Source: Geobacter sp. (lineage in GTDB: Bacteria; Desulfobacterota; Desulfuromonadia; Geobacterales; Geobacteraceae). Taken from it: a stretch of 64,000 nt of DNA. Each line of letters opens with the position of its first letter. Position 1 is the first letter of the stretch. This document shows positions 16,451 to 25,520 of this stretch, piece after piece. The position numbers were made by a program, and so were the translations under genes. The stretch lies in contig JACOUQ010000005.1 in NCBI GenBank assembly GCA_016177775.1, positions 143,225-207,224 on the forward strand. Reading direction: 5' to 3'. The notes beneath the pieces are model-generated. The model had not been told where the DNA came from and made no database searches. It saw nothing but the letters and a program-made list of their open reading frames with translations.

Positions 16451-16597
16451 AACCGTGCTGAAAATTTTTTACAATCTTTGCATTCATAAATGTGGCAAAT
16501 TTCAAATTTTCTGCTATACGTTTAAATACAACCGTCTAGGCACCCGTGCCCGCTTAACCGGGCGAGGACAGGCCACTAAAAAAGGAGAGAAAAGACA

Positions 16598-16801
16598 ATG
16601 GCAACTGGAACTGTGAAGTGGTTCAACGAGAGCAAGGGGTTCGGGTTTATCGAGCAGGATGGCGGCGGCGGAGATGTATTCGTTCATTATTCCGCAATCA
16701 CCGGCAGCGGGTTCAAGACACTGGTCGAGGGGGACAAGGTTTCCTTCGATGTGGTCAAGGGTCAGAAGGGGCTCCAGGCGGAGAACGTAAAAAAGATATA
16801 G
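16598..16801 (+). CDS. cspA: cold-shock protein
   Basis: A 67-residue single-OB-fold protein. RNP1 (KGFGFI) and RNP2 (DVFVHY) are intact, as is the leading [12 protein letters not shown]. It binds single-stranded RNA and acts as an RNA chaperone. The long leader (from about 16451) contains GGCACCCGTGCC and CCCGCTTAACCGGG hairpins, consistent with the structured, temperature-sensitive leaders of csp genes. AAAGGAGA precedes the ATG. Confidence 0.96.
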   Translation: MATGTVKWFNESKGFGFIEQDGGGGDVFVHYSAITGSGFKTLVEGDKVSFDVVKGQKGLQAENVKKI

Positions 16802-16827
16802 TCTCAATGACTATGCTGATACTTGAC

Positions 16828-16855
16828 AAAAGGCCTGCTCGTGCAGGCCTTTTTC
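16828..16855 (+). terminator. intrinsic terminator after cspA
   Basis: AAAAGGCCTGC-TCGT-GCAGGCCTTTTT. It is nearly symmetrical, so it can also serve the convergent protease gene. Confidence 0.9.
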
Positions 16856-16878
16856 TCTGGATCGGTGGATGATGGTCG

Positions 16879-17787
16879 TTATTCCCCCCAGTTTATGACC
16901 TGGTTCTTGAAGTCAACGTGGTATCTGATTCCCCGCAGAAAATCCATCCCCAGAAGCCCGTCATATTTGACGGGAGGCCCCATGTGAGGGACGATGTCGA
17001 CCCTCATGCCGGTTCTGTTATGGGGCCCTACCTCAGCGTTGTCCATTTTTGTGCTCCTCCCTTCAATGATTCCCCCACCGAATACCTGGCCTCTTATCCT
17101 TGCGGTTTTCTCCATGTCTATGCCGAGGCGTGAAGCGGTTGCCGGGCTTATCGTGGTGGTGGTGGCGCCTGTGTCAAGGAGAAGAACCACCTGGACTGCT
17201 CTGTCTCCTTGCCTGAAAGTAACCGGAACCAGCACCCGGTCCCCGTCCACGGTGACTTTGGTCTGGTAATACTCCTTTCCGGCGTACCTGCCGGTCTCGT
17301 GGTAGGAGGGGGGAGGTTCATAGGAGGCGATGGCGGCGGCAAGTTGCTCCGCCAGCTTCAGGTCGGATTTCTTGAGGATTTCGTATTCTCTGGTCGCTGC
17401 TTCTCTGTTGTGAAGGGCCAGGTTGGTCAGAGCCAGGTTGTAACGGATATCTGCGTTGTCGGGATTGATGAGCAGTGCCCTGTGGAAGGCCGATGTCGCC
17501 TTCTCCAGGATATCCGGAAATGTGACGGCTTCACCGGTGCCGAGTCTCATGTAACTGATACCGAGCCCCTTATGTGCCTCCACGTTGTCTGGGTTGATTT
17601 TTGCCGCTTCCTCAAATGCCTTGGCGGCCTTGCGGAAATCCCCATTTTCCAGGTAACGGTTGGCAGTTCTGAGGAACTCCGCCTCCCGTCCTTCCTGTGC
17701 GGATAGAAGGGAGAAAGGGACAAGCAGAAGGAACATGGAAAGCAACATCCCCAAGTGGAACCTGACGGTTTTCATGGGCTGACGCAT
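16879..17787 (-). CDS. exported TPR plus retropepsin-like aspartyl protease
   Basis: A 302-residue protein: signal peptide (to about residue 30, LLSAQ), two to three tetratricopeptide repeats (residues 35-150, e.g. GDFRKAAKAFEEAAKINPDN) and a C-terminal retropepsin-like domain. The protease domain has the VLLLDTGATTTTIS catalytic motif, a flap-like GGGIIEGRS, and a YDGLLGMDFLRG block. Single-domain bacterial aspartyl proteases of this kind dimerise to form the active site. It likely acts in the periplasm. The substrate is unknown. A second ATG at 17775 is an alternative start. Confidence 0.83.
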   Translation of the reverse strand: MRQPMKTVRFHLGMLLSMFLLLVPFSLLSAQEGREAEFLRTANRYLENGDFRKAAKAFEEAAKINPDNVEAHKGLGISYMRLGTGEAVTFPDILEKATSAFHRALLINPDNADIRYNLALTNLALHNREAATREYEILKKSDLKLAEQLAAAIASYEPPPSYHETGRYAGKEYYQTKVTVDGDRVLVPVTFRQGDRAVQVVLLLDTGATTTTISPATASRLGIDMEKTARIRGQVFGGGIIEGRSTKMDNAEVGPHNRTGMRVDIVPHMGPPVKYDGLLGMDFLRGIRYHVDFKNQVINWGE

Positions 17788-17958
17788 CGGTTTTTCACCC
17801 CATAGACTTTTGCAGCCGTTATTTCAAACGTGTTCCTCATGAAAAATGCCTCCAGGGTAATTGCAAAACCAGTAAGATGGTGTATAGAATTAACATCGGC
17901 AATGATTCGACGGCTGCCATTGCCAGGCCCGGTATCTGGCGTTCATCCGGAGGAAAGT

Positions 17959-18168
17959 ATGAGAAAGATGTGGGGATTGATAATTGTCACAATCGCCATG
18001 TTTCTTTTTATCCCGGCCATCATGCCCGGGTTTTACGACCAGTACATCGAGCCGTTCGTGGTGATCGCGATGTTGCCGCTGCGGGGCTATGCGAACCTGA
18101 AGCTCCTCTTTCTATGTTTCGTCGGTTTTGCGGGTGTTGTTGGAGCGGTCATGTTCTTGAAAAAATGA
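17959..18168 (+). CDS. small membrane protein, two predicted TM segments
   Basis: A 69-residue hydrophobic protein with two membrane spans (about residues 5-22 and 45-66) joined by a short loop (GFYDQYIEPFVV). The ATG at 17959 follows a good GGAGGAAAG Shine-Dalgarno. I do not recognise the family. It stands alone between two minus-strand genes. Confidence 0.65.
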   Translation: MRKMWGLIIVTIAMFLFIPAIMPGFYDQYIEPFVVIAMLPLRGYANLKLLFLCFVGFAGVVGAVMFLKK

Positions 18169-18204
18169 TACCTAGCCTTCATCCTTCAAATGACCTCACC
18201 GATG

Positions 18205-20328
18205 TTAATCCGTATTCTTGGGCCGGTCCGGCTGGTTCATGCTGTCAAGAAGCCTGGAAAGCTCCTCCGCAGGCAAGGGCCTGCTGAAGAGATGCCCTTG
18301 CATCTCGGGACAGTTGAGCGAATCAAGGCGCCTCATCTGCTCTCTGGTTTCAACCCCCTCCGCAACCACGTTCATGCTGAGGCTTTGCGCCATGCTTATC
18401 ATGGCCGATGCAATAGCCTCGTCGTTAGCGTTCGAGTCTATGTCGCTCACAAAGGAACGGTCTATCTTCACAGAGTGGATCGGGAGCTTCTTGATGTAGC
18501 TGAACGTAGAGTATCCAGTGCCGAAATCATCGATTGATATCTGGACCCCCAGGTCGCTCAGTATGCGGAGTGTGGCGATGGCGTCCTCGCCCCGCAACAT
18601 GATATTCTCGGTGATCTCGATCTCAAGCCATCGCGGTTCCAACTGTGTCTCTTCCAACACCTTTTCGACCATTTCCGCCAGGTTGAGTTGCTGGAACTGG
18701 CGTGGTGAAAAATTGACGGAAACGCTCATGGGAGTGTAACCCGCTTCCTGCCACGCCTTGTTCTGGGCACAGGCGGTGCGCAGCACCCACTCGCCGAAAG
18801 GCACGATCAGGCCGGTCTCCTCTGCCAGCGGGATGAACTGCGAAGGGGGAACCAACCCGAATTCCGGGTGCCGCCACCGTGCCAGTGCCTCCAGTGAAAC
18901 GATCTGACCGGTTTTTATGTTCACCTTCGGCTGGTAGTAGATCAGGAACTCATTTCGATCAAGGGCCGCCCGCAGGCTGTTTTCCAGTTCCAGGCGTTCA
19001 AGTGCGTTTTCATCTATGGACGGGGTATAGAGGTGATATCTGTTCCTTCCCCCCTCCTTTGCCCGGTACATGGCCATGTCTGCGTTCTTTATCAGGGTTT
19101 CGACGTCCTGGCCGTCCTGGGGGAAGATGCTTATCCCTATGCTGGTGGTGATGAACAGCTCGTTTTCCGGGAGAGAGATCACCCGGCAGAATGCATCGAT
19201 GAGCTTCTGGGCGACGCTGACGGCCTCCTCGGTATCGTCCAGCTCTGGTAGCAGTATGATGAATTCATCCCCACCCCGGCGGGCAATTATGTCCCTTTCG
19301 CGCCGACACGATTCCCTGAGCCGCTTGGCTGCCGCTTGGAGGAGCTGGTCGCCGATCACATGCCCCAGGGTGTCGTTTATGACCTTGAACCTGTCGAGAT
19401 CGAGAAAAAGTACTGCCATGAAACGATTGCGACGGCGGGCCTGGGCCAGGGCCTGATGCATGAGCTCGTTGAACAGCAGCCTGTTGGGCAGACCGGTCAG
19501 GGAATCATAATAAGCCATCCGCCTGATGGCCTTCCCGGCCAGCTTTTGCTCGGTGATATCTTCCTGAAAGGCGATAAAGTTGGTGATGTTTCCCTTCTCA
19601 TCAATGAGAGGGGATATGGAAGTGGACGTCCAGTAAGGTTCGCCGCTTTTTTTTCTGTGCCGTAGCTCTCCTTTCCACTCTCCCCCGCCGATTATCGTTT
19701 CCCATAATTCTCTGTACACCTTGGGGGCTTTTCCACCGGATTTCAAGACCGATTTCCCCGCCGCTTCCTCCAGGGTAAATCCGGTCAAACGGGTAAAACC
19801 GGGGTTGACGTATTCTATTCTCCCCGATGGGTCGGTGATCATTATGGAAACAGGGCTCTGCTCGACCGTGCGGGAGAGTTTGCGGATAAATCCCAACTGG
19901 TCCCGGACCCTGTGTTCGAGCCTGATGCTGTCGGTGCAACGCCCGAGGGCCTCGAACAGCCTGTGCTGCTCGATCGGCTTCAGCACATATTGGCTGATGC
20001 CAATGTCCATGGCCTCCATGATCTGGCCTATGTCGCTGTTTGCGGTCGTGATGATGATTCTGGCGTCAATGTTGAGCTTTTTGATCTCCCGTGACATGCT
20101 GATGCCGTCCATGATCGGCATCCGGACGTCGGTCAGGACGATATCGGGAGAATGTCTGGCGAAGAGTTCGAGCCCCTCCTGGCCATTTCCCGCCAGGATC
20201 AAATCCACGCCGGGGAATTTTCTCCTGATCATCTCTGACACGATCTCCCTGGAGACCCCGTCATCTTCCACATAAAGGATCGACAGGCCGACAGATTTGG
20301 CCTCTGGAACTTCCTCGGGGACTTCCAT
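18205..20328 (-). CDS. response regulator with REC-PAS-GGDEF-EAL domains
   Basis: A 707-residue cyclic-di-GMP enzyme. The receiver domain occupies about residues 14-135, with phosphoacceptor D67 in DIVLTDVRMP. A PAS domain follows (about 150-270, PSGRIEYVNPGFTRLTGFT). The GGDEF domain carries RRGGDEFIILLPE, and the EAL domain shows LEALARWRHP, the ENIM and DDFGTGYS segments and KIDRSF. Both the synthase and phosphodiesterase signatures look intact, so the net activity cannot be predicted. Control by a histidine kinase is implied by the REC domain, but no kinase is adjacent. Confidence 0.93.
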   Translation of the reverse strand: MEVPEEVPEAKSVGLSILYVEDDGVSREIVSEMIRRKFPGVDLILAGNGQEGLELFARHSPDIVLTDVRMPIMDGISMSREIKKLNIDARIIITTANSDIGQIMEAMDIGISQYVLKPIEQHRLFEALGRCTDSIRLEHRVRDQLGFIRKLSRTVEQSPVSIMITDPSGRIEYVNPGFTRLTGFTLEEAAGKSVLKSGGKAPKVYRELWETIIGGGEWKGELRHRKKSGEPYWTSTSISPLIDEKGNITNFIAFQEDITEQKLAGKAIRRMAYYDSLTGLPNRLLFNELMHQALAQARRRNRFMAVLFLDLDRFKVINDTLGHVIGDQLLQAAAKRLRESCRRERDIIARRGGDEFIILLPELDDTEEAVSVAQKLIDAFCRVISLPENELFITTSIGISIFPQDGQDVETLIKNADMAMYRAKEGGRNRYHLYTPSIDENALERLELENSLRAALDRNEFLIYYQPKVNIKTGQIVSLEALARWRHPEFGLVPPSQFIPLAEETGLIVPFGEWVLRTACAQNKAWQEAGYTPMSVSVNFSPRQFQQLNLAEMVEKVLEETQLEPRWLEIEITENIMLRGEDAIATLRILSDLGVQISIDDFGTGYSTFSYIKKLPIHSVKIDRSFVSDIDSNANDEAIASAMISMAQSLSMNVVAEGVETREQMRRLDSLNCPEMQGHLFSRPLPAEELSRLLDSMNQPDRPKNTD

Positions 20329-20513
20329 TATTCATCTCCCATCAGACTGCTAGCTCGAAGATTTTTTGTTGTTTTCAGTATATCATGCGTAAGGTATTCG
20401 GGAAGTCGCCCAGGTAAACAGTTCCAGCGCAGGGTGCGATTATCGGAAACACGGAAAGGTAGGGAAGGGGGAGGCGCTATGTGCCCATCTCCCCCTTTCG
20501 GTCTGCTGAAGGA

Positions 20514-21128
20514 TCAGTTGAAGAAGAATCTGAAGGCGAATGTCATGGCAAAGCTGGATGGGTCATAGTCCCCGATTTTGGCGCCGTTGGCCGGGTTGGT
20601 TATGTCCGCTTCCGGCGCGAACAGCAGTTTCATTTCCGTGGTCAGGGCGAATTGCGGCACGATAAAATAATCGATTCCGCCACTCAGGTGAATGCCGGCT
20701 GTGGTATCCACGTCCCTCGACGCCCCTTCGTTCGTCGTGAAATCGTTAATCAGGATGTCCAGTCCACCTCCAACATAGGGGGTCAATTTTGGCACTGGGT
20801 CGTCGAAACGGTACTGGACGCCCAACGCCACATTGGTCGTCTCGAAATCGCCGAAATTGGCGCCATCGTGATCGCTGTTGAATTCGGTATGCGTTATGTC
20901 CAACTCTCCGGCGAAGTTTTTGCTGAAACCATAAATGAAGCCGCCCCCACCCACATAGCCGACTTCCGTCTCGATGTCCTTGCCATCTGCATGTTCACTG
21001 TCTGCCGGCACCAGGAATCCGATTCGCCCGGTAAGCCCCAGTTTGCCTGTAATGTCGTCCGCCATGGCAACTCCGGATGTAAAGGCAACTGCCGTAGCCA
21101 TGCAGGTTAACGCGATAAGCTTTTTCAT
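20514..21128 (-). CDS. outer-membrane beta-barrel protein (OmpA/OmpW-like porin family)
   Basis: A 204-residue protein with a signal peptide (MKKLIALT... cleaved after VAMA) and a mature part of alternating polar/hydrophobic strands ending in aromatic residues (MTFAFRFFFN), the C-terminal Phe signature of outer-membrane barrels. Blocks such as VGGGGFIYGFSKNFAGELDITHTEF and VALGVQYRFDD fit an eight-stranded barrel. The ATG at 21128 has AAGGAGG upstream. The cargo or function is unknown. Confidence 0.8.
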   Translation of the reverse strand: MKKLIALTCMATAVAFTSGVAMADDITGKLGLTGRIGFLVPADSEHADGKDIETEVGYVGGGGFIYGFSKNFAGELDITHTEFNSDHDGANFGDFETTNVALGVQYRFDDPVPKLTPYVGGGLDILINDFTTNEGASRDVDTTAGIHLSGGIDYFIVPQFALTTEMKLLFAPEADITNPANGAKIGDYDPSSFAMTFAFRFFFN

Positions 21129-21309
21129 CGTTCCGACCTCCTTGTCATTTTTTGCGCGCATCTCGGTAAATTATAATTCTATAATCTTAGCTTGCAAGGA
21201 CGCCGTTCTTTCCCCCGCGTGGCAATATCCCCGCACTTCTTGACTTTGCAGGGTGCCATGGCATTATTTGTAAATAAATCAATCAGAAAATGCAAAGGAG
21301 GGGTTCACC

Positions 21310-21642
21310 ATGATGCGGAAGATTTTGGTTATGAGCATGCTCCTTGTGATCTCGGCCAGCAGCACTGTTCTGGCCATTGGACCGGGAAAGAAGATCGAGT
21401 TCAAGGGGAGCCCGGAGGGTACGGTGATCTTTGACGGCACGACCCACAAAAACGCCGGCTTGACCTGCAAGGACTGCCATAACCCGGTCATGTTCCCCGA
21501 GATGAAGAAGGGTACGGTCAAGATAACCATGGAAGACCTGTACGCCGGAAAGTATTGCGGCAGATGCCATGACGGGAAAAAGGCGTTCCAGATCCTTGCC
21601 AACTGTGCCCGTTGCCACCACAAGGAGGGGATGGCGAGATAG
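21310..21642 (+). CDS. small c7-type cytochrome with three haem-binding motifs
   Basis: A 110-residue exported protein with three CxxCH motifs (CKDCH, CGRCH, CARCHH) after a signal peptide ending near VLA. TTHKNAGLTC supplies an upstream His, as in c7/c3-type periplasmic cytochromes. Three haems in about 85 mature residues is the pattern of Geobacter PpcA-like or c7-type electron carriers, which shuttle electrons through the periplasm. It has a strong AAAGGAGG Shine-Dalgarno, and the second ATG (21313) is also possible. Confidence 0.88.
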   Translation: MMRKILVMSMLLVISASSTVLAIGPGKKIEFKGSPEGTVIFDGTTHKNAGLTCKDCHNPVMFPEMKKGTVKITMEDLYAGKYCGRCHDGKKAFQILANCARCHHKEGMAR

Positions 21643-21822
21643 GGGGTGGAAACAGGGATGATAGTAACTTTCAATGCCGTGTCCAAGACGCGGCTTTTTT
21701 TATCTTCTGGCCTTGGTCCGCCTGTTCCGAAGGCAAAAATCTGGACAGCGGTCCGGGGGCTGGTTTATGATGTAAACAATACCGGGGAAATTGCTTCCGG
21801 CACTTTTGCGCAAGGAGGCCCT

Positions 21823-22089
21823 ATGCTGGATATCCAGGGGGATCTGGGGGCGTCACTTTTCAAAACATGGAGCGAGGAACAGAAAATGGAGGAGATCGGC
21901 CGGCTTGTCCAGGGGTACCGTTCGGGAGTCCCCGTCGGGATCCTCTGCAAGATGGCCGAGACCATTGCCGGCAGTAGGGATAAGGCCCGTGAATATCTCG
22001 CCATCTACCTGAGCGAAGAGGACCGCCGAAAGGCAGTTGAGAACGAAAGTGTCGGGATGCGGCAGATAGTGTCCGAGTTCATGATCTGA
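21823..22089 (+). CDS. conserved-looking hypothetical protein, 88 residues
   Basis: The family is not recognised. The ATG at 21823 has a strong AAGGAGG Shine-Dalgarno; the open frame extends further upstream without a ribosome site. The protein is soluble, acidic and mostly helical (KTWSEEQKMEEIGRLVQGYRSG, DKAREYLAIYLSEEDRRKAVE). It lies 30 bases before the methyltransferase gene and may be co-transcribed with it. Confidence 0.6.
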   Translation: MLDIQGDLGASLFKTWSEEQKMEEIGRLVQGYRSGVPVGILCKMAETIAGSRDKAREYLAIYLSEEDRRKAVENESVGMRQIVSEFMI

Positions 22090-22118
22090 ACCGGCCCTGG
22101 TGTCCGGAGGAAACCGCC

Positions 22119-22871
22119 ATGCGTCAAGGATTCAAGGACCATTTTTCGCAAGGTTCGGGAGCTTATCGCGACTGCCGGCCGGACTACCCGCCGGAACTGT
22201 TCGGGTGGCTGGCATCGCTCCCGCCGCGACAGGAAGCAGCGCTTGACTGCGGTTGCGGCACAGGGCAGGCATCCGTTGCCCTGGCGGCCCATTTCCAAAA
22301 GGTTTACGCTGTCGATCCGAGTGAAGAGCAGATCCGCCACGCCATTCCTCACGAACGGGTGAGTTATCTGGTTGCTCCGGCCGAGGCGACCGGCTTGCCG
22401 GAAGCGACCATGGACCTGGTGATTGCGGCGCAATCGCTCCACTGGTTCGATTTTGACCGTTTTTATGCGGAGGTGCGGCGGGTGGCCAGGGAAGGGGCTT
22501 TTTTCGCTGCCTTCACATACGGGCTCTTGACGGTTGACGGAAAGATAGACGCGGTTTTGGGGCGGCTGTACCACGATATCCTCGGGCCGTACTGGCCTCC
22601 TGAGCGGGCACACGTCGATGCGGGTTACCGGACGCTGCCTTTCCCTTTCACTGAAATCGTTCCCCCTTCCTTCATCATGCGGAAAGAGTGGCAATTGGAA
22701 CGGCTGGTCGGTTATATCGGGACTTGGTCGGCGGTGAAGGAATATCGTCGTAAGCATGGAGTCGATCCCGTAGCGGCTGTCGCCGCAAAGCTGCGTAATG
22801 CCTGGGGTGCGCCGGAGGAGCCTAAGAACATTGAATGGCCCCTGGTTTTGCGGGTCGGACGAATAGCCTGA
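22119..22871 (+). CDS. class I SAM-dependent methyltransferase
   Basis: A 250-residue cytoplasmic enzyme. ALDCGCGTGQASVALA is SAM motif I, KVYAVDPSEEQI is motif II, and MDLVIAAQSLHWFDFDRFYAEVRRVAREG contains motif IV and post-motif residues typical of the Methyltransf_11 (UbiE/COQ5-like) group. The N-terminal DHFSQGSGAYRDCRPDYP matches the family of small-molecule methyltransferases related to trans-aconitate methyltransferase. The substrate is unknown. Confidence 0.88.
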   Translation: MRQGFKDHFSQGSGAYRDCRPDYPPELFGWLASLPPRQEAALDCGCGTGQASVALAAHFQKVYAVDPSEEQIRHAIPHERVSYLVAPAEATGLPEATMDLVIAAQSLHWFDFDRFYAEVRRVAREGAFFAAFTYGLLTVDGKIDAVLGRLYHDILGPYWPPERAHVDAGYRTLPFPFTEIVPPSFIMRKEWQLERLVGYIGTWSAVKEYRRKHGVDPVAAVAAKLRNAWGAPEEPKNIEWPLVLRVGRIA

Positions 22872-22888
22872 GAAGCTCGGGAGTGCAA

Positions 22889-22933
22889 CCACAAAATAAG
22901 GGGGAAGCGTAAAGCTTCCCCCTTATTTTGTGG
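22889..22933. terminator. bidirectional terminator with a 20-bp perfect stem
   Basis: An uninterrupted inverted repeat with arms 22889-22908 and 22914-22933 and a 5-base loop. The inner part is GC-rich (GGGGGAAGC/GCTTCCCCC) and the outer part is A/T-rich, giving a U-run on each strand. It separates the convergent methyltransferase and secreted-protein genes. Confidence 0.9.
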
Positions 22934-22953
22934 TGCTTGTCATTGCAAGGTTA

Positions 22954-25182
22954 TCATGGTTTGATCTGCAGAGTGATTGTCTTGGTACTCCCATCATCGA
23001 GCGTTACCGAAACGACGTAACTGCCGGATTGCAGATTGCCGGTGGAGAGATTGTAGATGTAATGCCCGTCCGTGTACCTGAACAGGTTGCCGGAATCGGG
23101 GACATTGCTCGTTGCGTCGATGGGATCCCCCACGGGTGTTTCGCCGGAGTATAATTGGAGCGTCAATGTAACAATGGCGGTAGAAATACTATTTTCGCAA
23201 CCGTCAGCAATCGTGAGCTTTACCGGGACCGTACTCCCCTGTTTGAATGGTTTCAGAAGTGTTACCGGGGCTTCGAATCCACCGAACGAGTATTCCACCT
23301 TGTAATACACCGATCTGGTGATTATATTGCCGGCATTGTCCGAAGCGGTTACTGTGTAAATAAAAGCGCCGGTGCCGTTTGCATTTCCGCCGGTCAGTGT
23401 CGAGTTCTGCGAGCTTACCCTGGAACTGCTGTCGGTTACACTGTAGGACGGAACAGGCACATTGCATGGCGTATATACCGCACCATCTTCCACTCCGCTG
23501 ATGGTAATGACCGGCGGGGTCTTGTCGATATTCAGGGTTACGGGAACTTCGGCGGTTTTACCGACCTTGTCTATGGCCCTGCCGGTGATTATCTGATCTT
23601 GTCCTTCCATTGTGACGGTTACGGGCGACGTGCACGCCGCTATCCCCGCCCCGCTGTCCGCGCAGTCGAAGCTGACGGTCACGTCGGTGTTGTTCCAGCC
23701 TGCTTCGTTCGGGACCGGGTTGATGGAAGCCGAGATAGTTGGTGCGGATTTGTCGATATTGACGGTAACGCTGGCTGTGGCTATGTTCCCAGCCTGGTCG
23801 GTTACGGTCCCGGTTATTACCTGCCCGGCACCTTCTGTTGTAACGGTAACCGGTGATGGACAGGGGGTGAATGCGGACAGGTTATCGCTGCAGGTGAAGG
23901 AAACCGTAACGTCTGTGCTGTTCCATCCGTTTGCGTCCGGCTGGGGCGTGACCGTCGCCGTTATGGTTGGCAATGTCTTGTCGATATTGATTATAACGCT
24001 TGTGGTTGCCGAATTACCCGCAAAGTCGTAGGCCGTCCCGCTCACGGTCTGTCCAGCCCCTTCCGTGGTGACGGTTATCGGGTCCGGGCAGATTGCGACG
24101 CCTGATGCGTCGTCGGTGCAGGCAAAGGTCACGATCACGTCGGTGTTGTACCATCCATTCTCGTTCGGCGGAGGATAAATGATCGCAGTTATGGTCGGCG
24201 GGGTCTTGTCTATGTTGATGGTTATGGTCTTGGGGGCCTCAACGTTGTCGTAAAGCACCGTGGTCGTGTCGCAGATCGCGAACGCTCCGGTATACGGCTG
24301 CCATGTCGCCCCGTTGTCAGTGCTGTACTGGCTCACGCCTTCCGTTACCTGGAGGGTGACATAGACGCACGACGGGTAATATGCCGAGCTTGATCCGTCG
24401 CCCGGGCTCCCTCCTGTGCCTCTGCCGCCGGGCGGGGGAGGGGTGTAATGCTTGTTGATGGGTTGGGTCGTAATGCGAGTGCCACCATTGCCGGTATTAT
24501 CCACCGACCAGTAGGTGACGGTATGTTCACCCTCCTGGGAAACTACAAAGTTTGTTGAAAAGCTTTTCGAATCCGCGGTCACCACTGTTTCCTCGCCGTT
24601 GTCGACGATGTAATGGACTTCCTTGACGTGAGAACAGGCATCGGCAGCCTGGAGTATGACTGTAACGTCGGATTTGTACCAGCCATCCTCACCCAGGACG
24701 CCGATGAGCGACGCGGAGGTGACCGGCGGGATCGTGTCTCCCACGGTGACTACTACCGCATCGCTGGCCGTATGGCCATTGCCGTCATTGACGGTGAGGG
24801 TGATCGTCGTTCTGCCTGATGGAAGCGTTATCATGGGTTTAACCCCTGATGCCGTCCCGCCACCCCATGACCAGGTATAGGTGAGCGGGTCGCCGTTCGG
24901 GTCGTAGGAATGGGACCCATCGAGGGCAACAGAGACTTCGGTTGTGATTGGGCACTCGATGGTTTGGTCAGGGCCGGCGTTGGCGATGGGGGTGACGAGG
25001 CCGATACCGATCTGGTTGCCGGCAAGGGCGTTGTTGGTCTCGTTGGATTCCTCTATCCAGTTGTAAGTATCCGCGTAGCCACCCACGTAGTATGTCCCGT
25101 TTGTCATCACCGGCACCGCGAAGGTACCCGTGATCGTCTTCGACTCGCCCGCCGCCAGCGCGGGCATCCACACATCCACCAT
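22954..25182 (-). CDS. secreted multidomain protein, C-terminal part (CARDB-PKD-Ig-like-PxKF); reading frame broken upstream
   Basis: 742 codons open from the CARDB domain to the stop. Order: a truncated CARDB domain (PALAAGESKTITGTFAVP...WIEESNETNNALAGN); a PKD domain (IANAGPDQTIECP to VVVTVGD); a segment with triple-Gly linkers and calcium-like turns; three bacterial Ig-like repeats of about 75 residues, each starting DKTPPTI or similar and containing NGWYNTDV-type and TVTTEGAGQ blocks; a shorter fourth copy; and a C-terminal PxKF-like domain (VTLLKPFKQGSTVPVKL). There is no signal peptide of its own. It almost certainly continues the ORF at 25210-26523, and the two are separated by frameshifts inside a 247-bp duplication. 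It is probably a pseudogene, a phase-variable gene, or an assembly error. Confidence 0.7.
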   Translation of the reverse strand: MVDVWMPALAAGESKTITGTFAVPVMTNGTYYVGGYADTYNWIEESNETNNALAGNQIGIGLVTPIANAGPDQTIECPITTEVSVALDGSHSYDPNGDPLTYTWSWGGGTASGVKPMITLPSGRTTITLTVNDGNGHTASDAVVVTVGDTIPPVTSASLIGVLGEDGWYKSDVTVILQAADACSHVKEVHYIVDNGEETVVTADSKSFSTNFVVSQEGEHTVTYWSVDNTGNGGTRITTQPINKHYTPPPPGGRGTGGSPGDGSSSAYYPSCVYVTLQVTEGVSQYSTDNGATWQPYTGAFAICDTTTVLYDNVEAPKTITINIDKTPPTITAIIYPPPNENGWYNTDVIVTFACTDDASGVAICPDPITVTTEGAGQTVSGTAYDFAGNSATTSVIINIDKTLPTITATVTPQPDANGWNSTDVTVSFTCSDNLSAFTPCPSPVTVTTEGAGQVITGTVTDQAGNIATASVTVNIDKSAPTISASINPVPNEAGWNNTDVTVSFDCADSGAGIAACTSPVTVTMEGQDQIITGRAIDKVGKTAEVPVTLNIDKTPPVITISGVEDGAVYTPCNVPVPSYSVTDSSSRVSSQNSTLTGGNANGTGAFIYTVTASDNAGNIITRSVYYKVEYSFGGFEAPVTLLKPFKQGSTVPVKLTIADGCENSISTAIVTLTLQLYSGETPVGDPIDATSNVPDSGNLFRYTDGHYIYNLSTGNLQSGSYVVSVTLDDGSTKTITLQIKP

Positions 25183-25520
25183 TGTCGGGTCGCTGCCGTT
25201 GATCGTAGCTTAACCGCCGTTGGGGTCGCGTTCACCGAGGTGAGGACCATATCGGCGTACAGGCGGGTAGTGGTGATCTGGTTGCCGGCAAGGGCGTTGT
25301 TGGTCTCGTTGGATTCCTCTATCCAGTTGTAAGCATCCGCGTAGCCACCCACGTAGTATGTCCCGTTTGTCATCACCGGCACCGCGAAGGTACCCGTGAT
25401 CGTCTTCGACTCGCCCGCCGCCAGCGCGGGCATCCACACATCCACCATTGTCGGGTCGCTGCCGTTGATCGTAGCTAACCGCCGTTGGGGTCGCGTTCAC
25501 CGAGGTGAGGACCATATCGG
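25009..25520. repeat. near-identical 247/246-bp direct repeat (CARDB fragment)
   Basis: Copy A is 25009-25255 and copy B 25275-25520, separated by 19 bases. They differ by one substitution (near 25070) and one T (CTTAACC versus CTAACC near 25210). Each copy joins the start of a CARDB domain (ADMVLTSVNATPTAV) directly to its later part (TINGSDPTMVDVWMP) with a frame change. About 35 residues of the domain are missing at each junction. Confidence 0.9.

Noticed and set aside
16451..16597. Riboswitch ahead of cspA
   Set aside because: The hairpins do not fit a known aptamer; a structured cold-shock leader is the simpler reading.
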